Shown here: positions 37,117-45,469 of the stretch, piece after piece
Layout of the letters: every line of letters starts with the position of its first letter
How positions within the stretch are numbered: position 1 is the first letter of the stretch
Source of the DNA: DATFVJ01 sp963727015
Lineage (GTDB): Bacteria; Actinomycetota; Actinomycetes; Streptosporangiales; Streptosporangiaceae
Length of the DNA stretch: 64,000 nucleotides
NCBI GenBank assembly: GCA_963727015.1
Contig: CAVSEV010000012.1
Span: 1 to 64,000 of the forward strand
Direction: 5' to 3'
The notes under the pieces: model-generated
Told to the model about the DNA's origin: nothing
Database searches by the model: none
The model's input: only the letters and a program-made list of their open reading frames with translations
Program-made: the position numbers and the translations under genes

Positions 37117-38499
37117 CACGAGGCATTCCCGATCCCGGTCTTCTTCAGTTCCTCGATCTCCTTTCTCAGAGCCGCGATCTCGTTCTTCAGCTCTATCATC
37201 TTCAGCTCGCGTCCTACCGTCAGCCGCTGGAATCGCTCGAGCTCGTCCAGCCGCTCGAGTTCCAGGGCCCGCTGCTTCGCGATCTCGGCTTCGGCCTGTT
37301 TCTGGGCGGTGACGTCGCGGGCGGCGGCGAGCACGCCGAGGGGTTTGCCCGGCTGGGTCATTGTAGAGCGAGGCGTTGTAGACCACGTCGGTGAGCTTGT
37401 CGTCTCTGAACGTGAGCGGGTAGTCGGTGACTGAGCCCTCGGCGAAGACCTGCTGGTAGGCGGCCCGGGCCTTGTCCGGTTCGGTGAAGTAGTCGGAGAA
37501 GTCGGTGCCGATCAACTCGTCTCGGGGAACCCCCGTCACCTCGACGGTGGCCTCGTTCACGTCGGTGATCTTCCCGTCGGCACTGATCGTCACCAGCGGG
37601 TCGAGACTCGCCTCGATCAGGCTCCGGGCGTACTGCGCGGCTCGCGTTTGGGCGGTGACGTCGCGGGAGGCGACGATGACCCCTTCATCGCTGGGCGTGA
37701 CAGCGACCTCAAACGAGCCTGCCACGCCGTTCTCGTCGAACCAGGGCACGTCGATCGTTGCCGGGCTGTGCGTCTCGATCGCCTCGACGTAGCGGCCGAA
37801 GAGACCGAGCTCGCCCACGGAGGGAAACAACTCGAGCAGACCATGCCCGACGACCTCGTCCCGGGATCGGTTGTAGAGCCGCAGCAAAGCCTGGTTGACG
37901 TAGCGGTACGCGAGCTCGACTATCCGGCCCTGGCAGTCGCGGACGGGACCGAAAATAATGAACGAGTACGGCAGAGCGTCGACCGCCGAGCGGAACCGCT
38001 TCTCCGACGCCTCCAGCGCCTGCTGGGTCCGGTGCCGCCCGGTGACGTCACGGAAGTTCTGCAAGAAGCCGTCACCCAGACGGGTCGCCCGGATGTCGAA
38101 CGTGGCGGTCACCGGACGGCCGTCAATTAGCTCTGTGTAGGTGAAGTTGTCCAACACGATCGGCTCGCCCGTCTCCACCAGCCGCAGGTACATCTCCCAA
38201 AGCGCGTTGTCGGGGGCTGAGGGCCACACGTCCAGGAAACGGCGGCCCACGATCTCCCCGGCTGAGCGTTGGCCGATCTCGGCGACCGGGTTGGTGTAGT
38301 CGACCACGAAATCGACGATGTGGCCATCGCCGTCGCGGACCGCGGTGGTGATCACGACACCGTCGAGCATCGTCTCGAGCGCCGCGCGGAACCGCTTCTC
38401 CGACGCCTCCAGCGCCTGCTGCGCCCCGTCCCGCCCGGTGACGTCGGGTCGGCCGTCACTGGCTGCGTCGGACGCGCCGGCAATCGCACGCCGCGTCAC
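37116..38499 (-). CDS. Triple PAS sensor protein, one frameshift
   Basis: ATG 38499 starts a soluble protein with three PAS domains. They are linked by near-identical helices (QQALEASEKRFR occurs twice). Motifs include VDYTNPVAEIGQRSAGEIVG, RYVNQALLRLYNRSRDEVVG and KITDVNEATVEVTGVPRDEL. The frame changes near 37366 after VVYNASLYN. The correct continuation is KPLGVLAAARDVTAQKQAEA with a coiled coil (ELKNEIAALRKEIEELKK) ending at TGA 37116. It lacks a kinase domain and would pass its signal to the coupled kinase. A single indel may be a sequencing error. Confidence 0.8.
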
Positions 38500-39073
38500 G
38501 GCGAGCTGCCGGGTCGCTCACCGGCGGCGCGAGCAGCCGCTCCGCCTGCACTCACGGCACTCCCTCCGACCACAACCCACAGGCAGCTTCCACGTCAAGA
38601 CGGGTCGTCGGTAGAGCCGAACGTCACATCTGACGAGCGGTCGCGCGTTGCCGTCAGGCTCTCACGCTCGGCGTCCGTCCCACGGGTCGGTCCGAGCCGG
38701 GGATGCCCCGCCGAAACCGCCACCTTCGTTCGGTCAATTGCCGGCTGTCGGCCACGCGTCGCTGGTGCTGTCGTCAAGCACCAGTACCCGGACCCCGTCC
38801 CCCGCCACGCCCTGCGACGCCGCCGGGGTGCCTGAGACGGCCGCGGCCGATGAGCGTCCGAGTCCGACACCGAGTTCGGCCGCCGCGCTGGCTGGAGAAG
38901 CCACGGGCATCCTCAGCTCCTCCTGCGCTGGTGAGCGCGCCCTGCCGCGGGCACAAGTTTGGTCCCACTCAGGCCGGGGAACTTTGAATCTTCCGACGAT
39001 GTTCCACATCGTTGTTTCAACACTCGGTCTCCGGCGCAGGCCGGTGTTCGTCGCTTTCTGTTCGGATGCTGCG
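38500..39073. other. Intergenic region upstream of the PAS/HK/RR operon
   Basis: Short frames occur here, including a minus-strand one with VRVLVLDDSTSDA, but none has family support or a convincing ribosome-binding site. The region probably contains the operon promoter. Confidence 0.3.
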
Positions 39074-39766
39074 CTATTGTCCCTTGGCCGCGATTCGGGC
39101 TAGCTCTGCCTGTTTGCGGTCGATGGCGAAGCGTATGGCGTGGGCCAGCATGGATGCGTCGACCCGCCCCTTGACGAGGTAGTCCTGGGCGCCTGCTGCG
39201 ACTGCTTGAGAGCCGGATTCCTCGTCGAGCAGCCCGGTGAAAACAACGACGGCGGCCTCAGGAGCTTCGTTCAGCACGGCGATGAGGCTTTCCAGGCCAG
39301 TTGAGTCAGGGAGGCCCAGGTCCAGCAGAACGCAGGACACCGGCAGGCGGAGCTTCCGGCGTGCCTCGGCCAGGGTGGCCACCAGCTCTGTGGGGACCCC
39401 GAGGTCGGCGTCGGCCAGCATCTCGAGCACCAGCCGAGCGTCGCCGCGATCATCCTCGACGACCAGAATGGGCGCTGTCTCGAGCCCACTCATCGCTACG
39501 ATTGCCTTCAACCACTCTGTCCGGCTTCTGGTGAACTGGTTCGGCCCGTCGCCGACTTCGTTGGGGGCGAATGCTTCGTAGGCACCCAACATAGCGGCGT
39601 GGACGAGGCGCACATCCTCCGTCGTTAGCGCTCTTCCGAGCTTCGGCCAGTCGCAGAGGGGACGACCGTCGGCGCCCAGCACCACGAGCGCGGCAAGCTC
39701 GGAGTGGCCTTTCTCCGATAAGTCGGCTCGGACGGTGTCGACCATGGGCATTCCGATGCCGTTCAT
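39074..39766 (-). CDS. Response regulator with N-terminal extension
   Basis: ATG 39766 is eight bases after AAGGAGG; an upstream ATG at 39793 is less likely. About 100 N-terminal residues (MVDTVRADLSEKGHSELAAL, GRALTTEDVRLVHAAMLGAY) have no recognised domain. A receiver follows: PILVVEDDRGDARLVLEMLA, CVLLDLGLPDSTGLESLI (phospho-acceptor Asp), VVVFTGLLDEESGSQAVAAG and YLVKGRVDAS (Lys). It lies in the same orientation upstream of the PAS/HK/RR operon and may belong to the same pathway. Confidence 0.82.
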   Translation of the reverse strand: MNGIGMPMVDTVRADLSEKGHSELAALVVLGADGRPLCDWPKLGRALTTEDVRLVHAAMLGAYEAFAPNEVGDGPNQFTRSRTEWLKAIVAMSGLETAPILVVEDDRGDARLVLEMLADADLGVPTELVATLAEARRKLRLPVSCVLLDLGLPDSTGLESLIAVLNEAPEAAVVVFTGLLDEESGSQAVAAGAQDYLVKGRVDASMLAHAIRFAIDRKQAELARIAAKGQ

Positions 39767-39793
39767 GACCGGACCCTCCTTGCTCGTAGCCAT

Positions 39794-40346
39794 CTCCTGC
39801 CGGCACGTCCGGGCACGGCCGCCGGTTCGGCCTCCCGCTCACGGCCACGCAAGAGCGGGCAACGTCGAATAGTCGAGAAACGACGTCCGGATGGCCTTTT
39901 CAGCTTGAACGCCCGGCAGGCAGTGACGAACGTGTAGGCGATCCGAGCCTTGGTCAGATCACCAGGGCTGTCGCCGACCACCATCCACATGACGATCCCA
40001 CCCGGGCGTTTCGGCCGAAAGAGTAGAAAGTCCCGCCCCACCCGGTCGCCCCGAACGGCCCGACACCACGGCGTCATGCTCCCTGTCCTCGCCGATGCGC
40101 GGCGTCACGTGAACCTCCCCCGACGCCCTGGCACGGCTCCACGTGCGCGCCCACGGGTCGCAAGACCGTCTCAAGGTGACCGACCACGCGGCGTGTCCGC
40201 CGGCGCTTCTCCGCCTTTTGCCACATCAGGCATCAGCTCGCTCACTTCGTGAGCGGGAGGAAGATCCACGGCGAGCAACAAGCAGCGGGAAGTACCGCAA
40301 CTTTCGGACATGACGGACGGATGGACCGTCCAGGGAGGTAGCACCA
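39794..40346. other. Region without a supported gene
   Basis: A minus-strand frame around 39763-40077 contains GGIVMWMVVGDSPGDLTKAR and could encode a small protein, but the evidence is weak. A palindromic GACGGACGG/CCGTCCAGG stretch at about 40313-40336 lies just before the IS256 gene and may mark its left end. Confidence 0.3.
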
Positions 40347-41190
40347 GTGACAGCAAGGATTGAGCCGGCGAAGAGCACCGTGTCGGCGGAGACCACTGAC
40401 GGCATGGCAGCCGGGGCAGCCCTGCCTGCCGCGGATGGTGACCTGGTGGATGCGGTCGATGAGCAGCTGGTCCGCCAGCTGGCCGGGTCGGCCGTGGCGG
40501 GTGGCCTGTCCCTGACCGGCGAGGGGGTCTGCTGCAGCGCCTGACGAAGATCGTGCTGGAGGGCGCGCTGGAGGGCGAGACGGACGCCCGCCTGGGGTAT
40601 GCGCGCCACGACCCGGCCGGGCGGGACGGCGGCAACTCGCGCAACGGCAAGCGCGCCAAGACCGTGATCACCGACATCGGCCCGGTGGAGGTCGAGGTGC
40701 CCCGGGACCGGGACGCCAGCTTCGAGCCGCAGATCGTCGCGAAGCGGCAGCGGCGGCTGCCCGGCGTCAGCGACCTGGTGGTCTCGCTGGTCGCCAAGAG
40801 CCTGACCACCGGCGAGGTCGCCGCTCACCTGGCCGAGATCTACGACATCCAGGTCTCGAGGGAGACCATCAGCAACATCACCGACCGAGTACTGGAGGGG
40901 CTGGCCGAATGGCAGTCCCGGCCGCTGGATCCCCGGAGAAACGGTGATCTTCATCGATGTCATCAACGTCAAGATCCGCGACGGGCAGGTCGCCAACCGG
41001 CCCATCTACACCGCGCTGGCCGTCACGGTTGACGGCGAGCGCGACGTGCTCGGCCTGTGGGCCGGGGAGCACGGCGACGGGGAGGGTTGTGCCAAGTACT
41101 GGCTGCGGGTCCTCACCGAGATCAAGAACCGCGGCGTCCAGGATGTGTGCATCGTGGTCTGCGACGGGCTCAAGGGCCTGCCCGCATCAC
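40347..41190 (+). pseudogene. IS256-family (mutator) transposase, frameshifted and 3'-truncated
   Basis: The N-terminus is LVDAVDEQLVRQLAGSAVAG. After a frame change near 40530 it continues ALEGETDARLGYARHDPAGR, TVITDIGPVEVEVPRDRDAS and GEVAAHLAEIYDIQVSRETI. After another near 40940 it gives VIFIDVINVKIRDGQVANRP (first catalytic Asp) and VCIVVCDGLKGLP (second Asp region). The remainder with the catalytic Glu is missing. Confidence 0.8.
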
Positions 41191-41292
41191 CCAGCGAGAC
41201 ATTGCACGCGGGGATGTACCTGAGGGGCACAACGGTACATCCTTGGAGATGCTGGCCGAGGAAGCTGACGAGAGGTACGGGCGCGAGTCATG
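41186..41292 (+). pseudogene. C-terminal fragment of a small protein
   Basis: ITQRDIARGDVPEGHNGTSL, EMLAEEADERYGRES* ends with TGA overlapping the next ATG (ATGA). The protein start was replaced by the IS256 remnant. The overlap suggests an ancestral two-gene unit. Confidence 0.35.
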
Positions 41293-41493
41293 ACCGAGGG
41301 CCGCGCCGCCCGCATCGCGGACCTGGAGGCAGACGATCACCTGGACAAGGCCGGCAAGACCGAGCTGCGCGTGGTGACTGAGGCACGCGACAATGAGGAC
41401 CAGTTCCGCGCCTGGTGGGAGTCCCACAGCGGCGCGTCGAGCCTCTGGGACTACCCGACCATCAGGGGGAGTCATGAGCCGCTTGATAGCTGA
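41290..41493 (+). CDS. Small hypothetical protein (67 aa)
   Basis: A charged, soluble protein (IADLEADDHLDKAGKTELRV, EDQFRAWWESHSGASSLWDY). The start is coupled to the preceding fragment. I do not recognise the family. Confidence 0.4.
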   Translation: MTEGRAARIADLEADDHLDKAGKTELRVVTEARDNEDQFRAWWESHSGASSLWDYPTIRGSHEPLDS

Positions 41494-41565
41494 GCGCTTC
41501 TGACTTCTCGGGCGGCAGCCATGATGTCGTATCGACGGTGCGGGCTTGGAGCGCGGGTAGCACCG

Positions 41566-43539
41566 TTAATCCGAACTTACGTGATCTTGATGGTGATCGC
41601 GGGCTGTCTGACCGGGGGTGACGCTGCACGCTCGGGTTGGCGGCGGTTTTGTTGAGTGGCTACTTGAGGGCCAGTGGGATGGGGGCGCCGAGCAGTTCGA
41701 AGGCGCGGGCCTGGACGGGGGTGGGGGTGGTGAGCTTCTGGATCTTTTGCCCGGTGAAGACGATGGCCTGCCGGTCGAGGGTGGACAGGTGCTCGAGCAG
41801 GTCGCGGTGGCGGTACGCGGGCAGGCCGCCGGTGGTGTGTTTGGCGGCGTCTTTTGCTCTGGCCTGGTCTGAGCGCAGGGCGGGGGCGACCGGGTCGGCG
41901 GGGGCGGGGATGTGCTGGTCGGTGAAGGTGAGCTCGGCGAGGGCCTGGCGCAGGTGCCAGGTGAGGTGGCAGGCGAGCATGCAGATCAGCACGTGGCCGC
42001 GGACCCGGTCGGCGAGGTAGTGGTGGATGGGGCGCAGGTCTAGGTCGTCGGCTTTGGTGATGCGGAAGTCCCGCTCGACGTGTTTGAGGTCCTTGTAGGC
42101 GCTCACCACGTCGGCGGCGTCCAGGGTGCCCGCATCGACGCTGGTGCGGATCACGTAGATCCCGTCGAATGCGGCCTCGGCGGCGATCTTTTCCTGGTCG
42201 CGGCGCCAGGTGAAGCTGGCGCCGGTGACCTCGGTGATGAAGTGCTTGCCGACCTTGTGCTTGCCGATGACCTTCCCGATCCGTATCCCGATCTTGTCGG
42301 GGTCCTTCAGAAGCCCGGCGGCGACAGATGCCTTGATCTTGGCCAGGTCGTTTTCGGTGGCGGTCAGCAGATCTTCGCGGGTGCGTGCCCGGTTGGCGGC
42401 GAGCACCGGGTTGTGGCAGCAGATCAGCCGCTCGCCCGGGTAGTCGGGGTGGGTGATCTCGGCGAAGTTGTGGGTGTCGAACAGGCTCATCTGCAGCGGG
42501 CCGGCGTCATGGGCCAGCTTGGCGATGGCCGGGGCCTTCAGCGCGGTGATCCAGTCCATGCCGTCCAGCTTGCGCAGGTCGCTGATCCGGGTTCCGGTGA
42601 TCATCCCGCGGTCGCCGACCATGATCAGGCGCTCGATGCCGAAGTCGCGGCGCACGCGGGTGATGGCGGTCTTGAACGACTCGGGGTCGCTGGTGTTGCC
42701 GGGGAACACCTCGACGGCGACCGGGCGGCCTTCGGGGCAGGTGAGCAGCCCGTATTCGATCTGCTTGCGGCCGCGCTTGCCGTCGCGAGAGTGCCCGAAC
42801 GCGGCCAGCTCGCAGCATGAGCCCTCCATCCAGGAGGATGACAGGTCGAACATCGCGGTCCCGCCCTCCCGCAGGTGGCGGGCGGCGAGCTTTTTCTCGA
42901 TCTCGCGCTGCCGGGAGGTCAGCCAGTCCATCGCGGCGTAGATCTCATCGGTGCTGGCATCGGCCACCGCGAGGTCTATCCCCAGCGTGGTGTCACCGGC
43001 CGCCCACCAGCGGGCGGTGGACAGCTTCGGCTTCGGCCGCACCGCGCGGGACAGGATCAGGGCGTAGGCGATGTCGCGTTCCCGGCACGGCGGGCCTAGC
43101 AGCGACCGCAAGCCCAGCCGGGAGGCCATCACGTGCGCCGCGGCGGCGTCGCCGTGCGGCACCGACCGCTCCACCTCGAACGCCGCCTCCGCGTCGACCA
43201 GGGTGCGGCCCCGCAGCGTCGCCCGCAGCGCGGCGATCGACTCCTCCGGCAGGCCGGTCAGGTTCGCCAGCGTCTCCTTGCGGGGGCGCCCGTGCCCATC
43301 GCGGAACGAGCGGCGCAGCAGGTACGTCGGGTAGGCTCGCCGCTCGCCGCCCACCGTGGTGTAGTGGCGACCAGCCTGATCCACGTGCATCCGGCCACTG
43401 CGCTTGCCCACAGCAGCATCCAATCATCACGGCCGCTTGAAGTCCACTATTTTAGTGGTTACACCAACGGGCGTGTCACAGCCATATGCGCACGTCAAGC
43501 GGAAGATCGGCCGTCAACGCTTACGTAAGTTCGGGTTAA
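41566..43539 (-). mobile_element. IS1634-family insertion sequence, apparently complete
   Basis: TTAATCCGAACTTACGT (41566-41582) is the inverted repeat of 43523-43539 with one mismatch. The 1,974-bp element holds one long transposase gene. No convincing target duplication is visible next to these ends, so the exact ends may lie a few bases further out. Confidence 0.75.
41660..43423 (-). CDS. IS1634-family transposase
   Basis: The protein has up to 587 residues; a start at ATG 43390 (MHVDQAGRHYTTV) is as likely as 43423. Recognisable segments are RRSFRDGHGRPRKETLANLT, TAMFDLSSSWMEGSCCELAA, RLIMVGDRGMITGTRISDLR (catalytic Asp) and YKDLKHVERDFRITKADDLD with RPIHHYLADRVRGHVLICML (catalytic Glu region). 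It is uninterrupted, so the element may be active. Confidence 0.92.
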   Translation of the reverse strand: MDAAVGKRSGRMHVDQAGRHYTTVGGERRAYPTYLLRRSFRDGHGRPRKETLANLTGLPEESIAALRATLRGRTLVDAEAAFEVERSVPHGDAAAAHVMASRLGLRSLLGPPCRERDIAYALILSRAVRPKPKLSTARWWAAGDTTLGIDLAVADASTDEIYAAMDWLTSRQREIEKKLAARHLREGGTAMFDLSSSWMEGSCCELAAFGHSRDGKRGRKQIEYGLLTCPEGRPVAVEVFPGNTSDPESFKTAITRVRRDFGIERLIMVGDRGMITGTRISDLRKLDGMDWITALKAPAIAKLAHDAGPLQMSLFDTHNFAEITHPDYPGERLICCHNPVLAANRARTREDLLTATENDLAKIKASVAAGLLKDPDKIGIRIGKVIGKHKVGKHFITEVTGASFTWRRDQEKIAAEAAFDGIYVIRTSVDAGTLDAADVVSAYKDLKHVERDFRITKADDLDLRPIHHYLADRVRGHVLICMLACHLTWHLRQALAELTFTDQHIPAPADPVAPALRSDQARAKDAAKHTTGGLPAYRHRDLLEHLSTLDRQAIVFTGQKIQKLTTPTPVQARAFELLGAPIPLALK

Positions 43540-44045
43540 TGCCCGGGGACGGAGTCTGGCCCACCCGGGATTACACTCGGCGCCGGGAATTACACCAAGA
43601 ACGTGGCCGCCACCGGGTACGCGGTCCACGGCCTGTACCACCGGCTGTGGGACGTCCCGCCGGCCGAGCGCACCCTGGCGCAGTGCCAGCCGCACCCACG
43701 CCTGCGGCCGCGCCGAACGCGGCGGCCGGCCGCCACCGATGGCTCTGGACGACGACCGGCCTGCGGCCGGCGCTACGGTCACAGTCTGGGCTGACGCTTC
43801 CGGCCGGCTGCATGGCCCTCCGCTGAAGCACGGCCAAGTCAGGAGCGGCGCAGTTCTGGCCGCGTATTTGCCCCTGCGGCCCTTGGGCTCTGTTGCTTGG
43901 CGGCGGGATGCTTGCCCATTGGGTGCTGAACCGGGGGCGGATGGCCGCCCGGGAGGCCGCTGGTCTCTATCCGGGGCGCACTGGTCCAGCAGGCGATAAT
44001 CGCGGTGCGCAGGCGGTTGGCCAGCGTGGACAGCGCCATGGGCTA
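43540..44045. other. Non-coding or decayed stretch between IS1634 and the cNMP gene
   Basis: Short frames such as KNVAATGYAVHGLYHRLWDV (43597-43660, plus strand) and VQQAIIAVRRRLASVDSAMG (43987-44045) look like decayed coding sequence, but I cannot name the families. Confidence 0.3.
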
Positions 44046-44049
44046 TATG

Positions 44050-44066
44050 GGGACCTTTGCCCCTAC
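44050..44066. promoter_or_regulatory. DosR/DevR-box-like dyad upstream of the cNMP-binding gene
   Basis: GGGACCTTTGCCCCTAC, identical to the sequence at 1716-1732, lies 97 bp before the next start codon and fits GGGNCNWWNGNCCC. Control by a DosR-like response regulator is inference. Confidence 0.45.
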
Positions 44067-44162
44067 GAGGTCACATCGAGCAATGGCGTCTGATGAAGTT
44101 GGGTGCCTATGGCAGGAGGTTCACGGAAGCGATGCGGATGGCAGCGGCAGAGTGGAGGACCG

Positions 44163-44636
44163 ATGAGCAAGCCAGACCCGCCGCCGCTCACCGTGCACCC
44201 GTTCGTGCGCGGTATGGCGGAAGAGCACATCGCCCGGCTGAGCGAGGTCACGCGCTATATATCGGTTCCGGCCCGGTGCCGGCTTTTCGAGGAAGGGGGG
44301 ACGGCCGACCGTTTCTGGCTGATCGAGGCTGGCCAGGTAGCCCTCGACCTGCACGTTCCGGGGCACGGCCCGATCATTATCGAAACCGTTGGCCGAGGTG
44401 ACGTGATTGGCTGGTCGTGGCTGTTCCCGCCGTACCAGTGGCAGTTGGGGGCGGCCACCATGCAGCCGACGCAGGCGTTTGAACTGGATGGCCGGGCCGT
44501 TCGCGGGTTGCTTGCGGCCGATCCGGTCCTCGGCCGCGAGCTCACCAGCAGGTTCATCGCGGTGGTAGTGCACCGGCTGCAGGCGACCCGGATCCGGTTG
44601 CTGGACGTCTACGGCCGTCCGGAGCCTGGGCCGTGA
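44163..44636 (+). CDS. Cyclic-nucleotide-binding (CAP-ED) protein without DNA-binding domain
   Basis: The 157-residue product carries a single cNMP-binding fold: VTRYISVPARCRLFEEGGTA, FWLIEAGQVALDLHVPG and IIIETVGRGDVIGWSWLFPP (the phosphate-binding region, with Gly/Glu-type spacing). There is no helix-turn-helix after it, so it is not a complete Crp/Fnr regulator. Short proteins of this kind occur in actinobacterial stress or dormancy clusters. ATG 44163 follows a GTGGAGGACCG ribosome-binding region. Confidence 0.85.
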   Translation: MSKPDPPPLTVHPFVRGMAEEHIARLSEVTRYISVPARCRLFEEGGTADRFWLIEAGQVALDLHVPGHGPIIIETVGRGDVIGWSWLFPPYQWQLGAATMQPTQAFELDGRAVRGLLAADPVLGRELTSRFIAVVVHRLQATRIRLLDVYGRPEPGP

Positions 44637-44639
44637 TGC

Positions 44640-45465
44640 CTCGCTTCTCCGGCGCGCTAATGGGGTCACTGCGCGGCACGCCGAGACCCGGCCGGGGCCG
44701 CTGGCCAATTTTCCCCCCGGCGTGGCGGCGGACGGCAGGTGGGGTGAGGCCCACCTGCACACCCCTGAACGATTGCCCAGCTCACCGGGGTGGTGGATGA
44801 ACGGTCCCGGATCGGCCTGACCGGGTCTGGCCCTGCCCTCAGCTGTCCTCGGCCGGCGCCATGATCGCTGATTCTCACGGCGGAGCGCCGGGAGGAGCAA
44901 CTCTGCTGGTCAGAGCCGCAGATGCGATTCTCGGCACGCGCGGGTGCCACATTGAGCCGGGCGGGCGCGGTGGCCGCCATCGAGCCCACCTCGGGGGCGG
45001 GGACCAGGTGGTCACAGCGGAAGCCCTCGCCCTCGGGCATTGCGGGCGCCCTGCGGGCAGCGTCACCGAGCCGCGCCCACGCCAGGCGGAACCAGAATTC
45101 GCGGCTTGCGTCCATGATGCGCTGGCCCGCCTTCGCGGTTCTCGGCGAACCGGGTCCGCGCCCGGCTGATCGGGACGGATTGCCAGTTCACCACCGCGAG
45201 ATTCGCCCCCACCGCGCTGCAGCTGGTGGACAGCTGGGCGGTGATCTTGATCTGACCGAAGTGATCATCGGTGGCGAGATCGCCGTGGTGCGAGCCTTCG
45301 GTCATCGTGCGCTCCGGCGGCGCGAACCGCGCCCTCCTGTGTGGCGCGATGCATCCCACCGAATTTGCCGATGTCACGTGGGGACTCCCGGTTACGGGAC
45401 GGCGGGGTAGCGCAAAACCGGGAAGCCCTCCCGGTTCGTTGTCCAGCAGGGGCTGGCTCACGGTC
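44640..45465. other. IS end and decayed sequence
   Basis: 44861-44942 is a divergent copy of the rve-type IS end (finishing GATTCTCGGCACGC). The rest has fragments on the minus strand such as QLSTSCSAVGANLAVVNWQS and MDASREFWFRLAWARLGDAA that look like real protein but belong to no family I can name. Confidence 0.35.
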
Positions 45466-45469
45466 TATC

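Noticed and set aside
41566..43539. A target-site duplication around IS1634
   Set aside because: Sequences next to the visible inverted repeats do not match each other, so no duplication can be claimed.
44163..44636. Complete Crp/Fnr transcription regulator
   Set aside because: The protein ends after the cNMP-binding fold; no helix-turn-helix follows in any frame.
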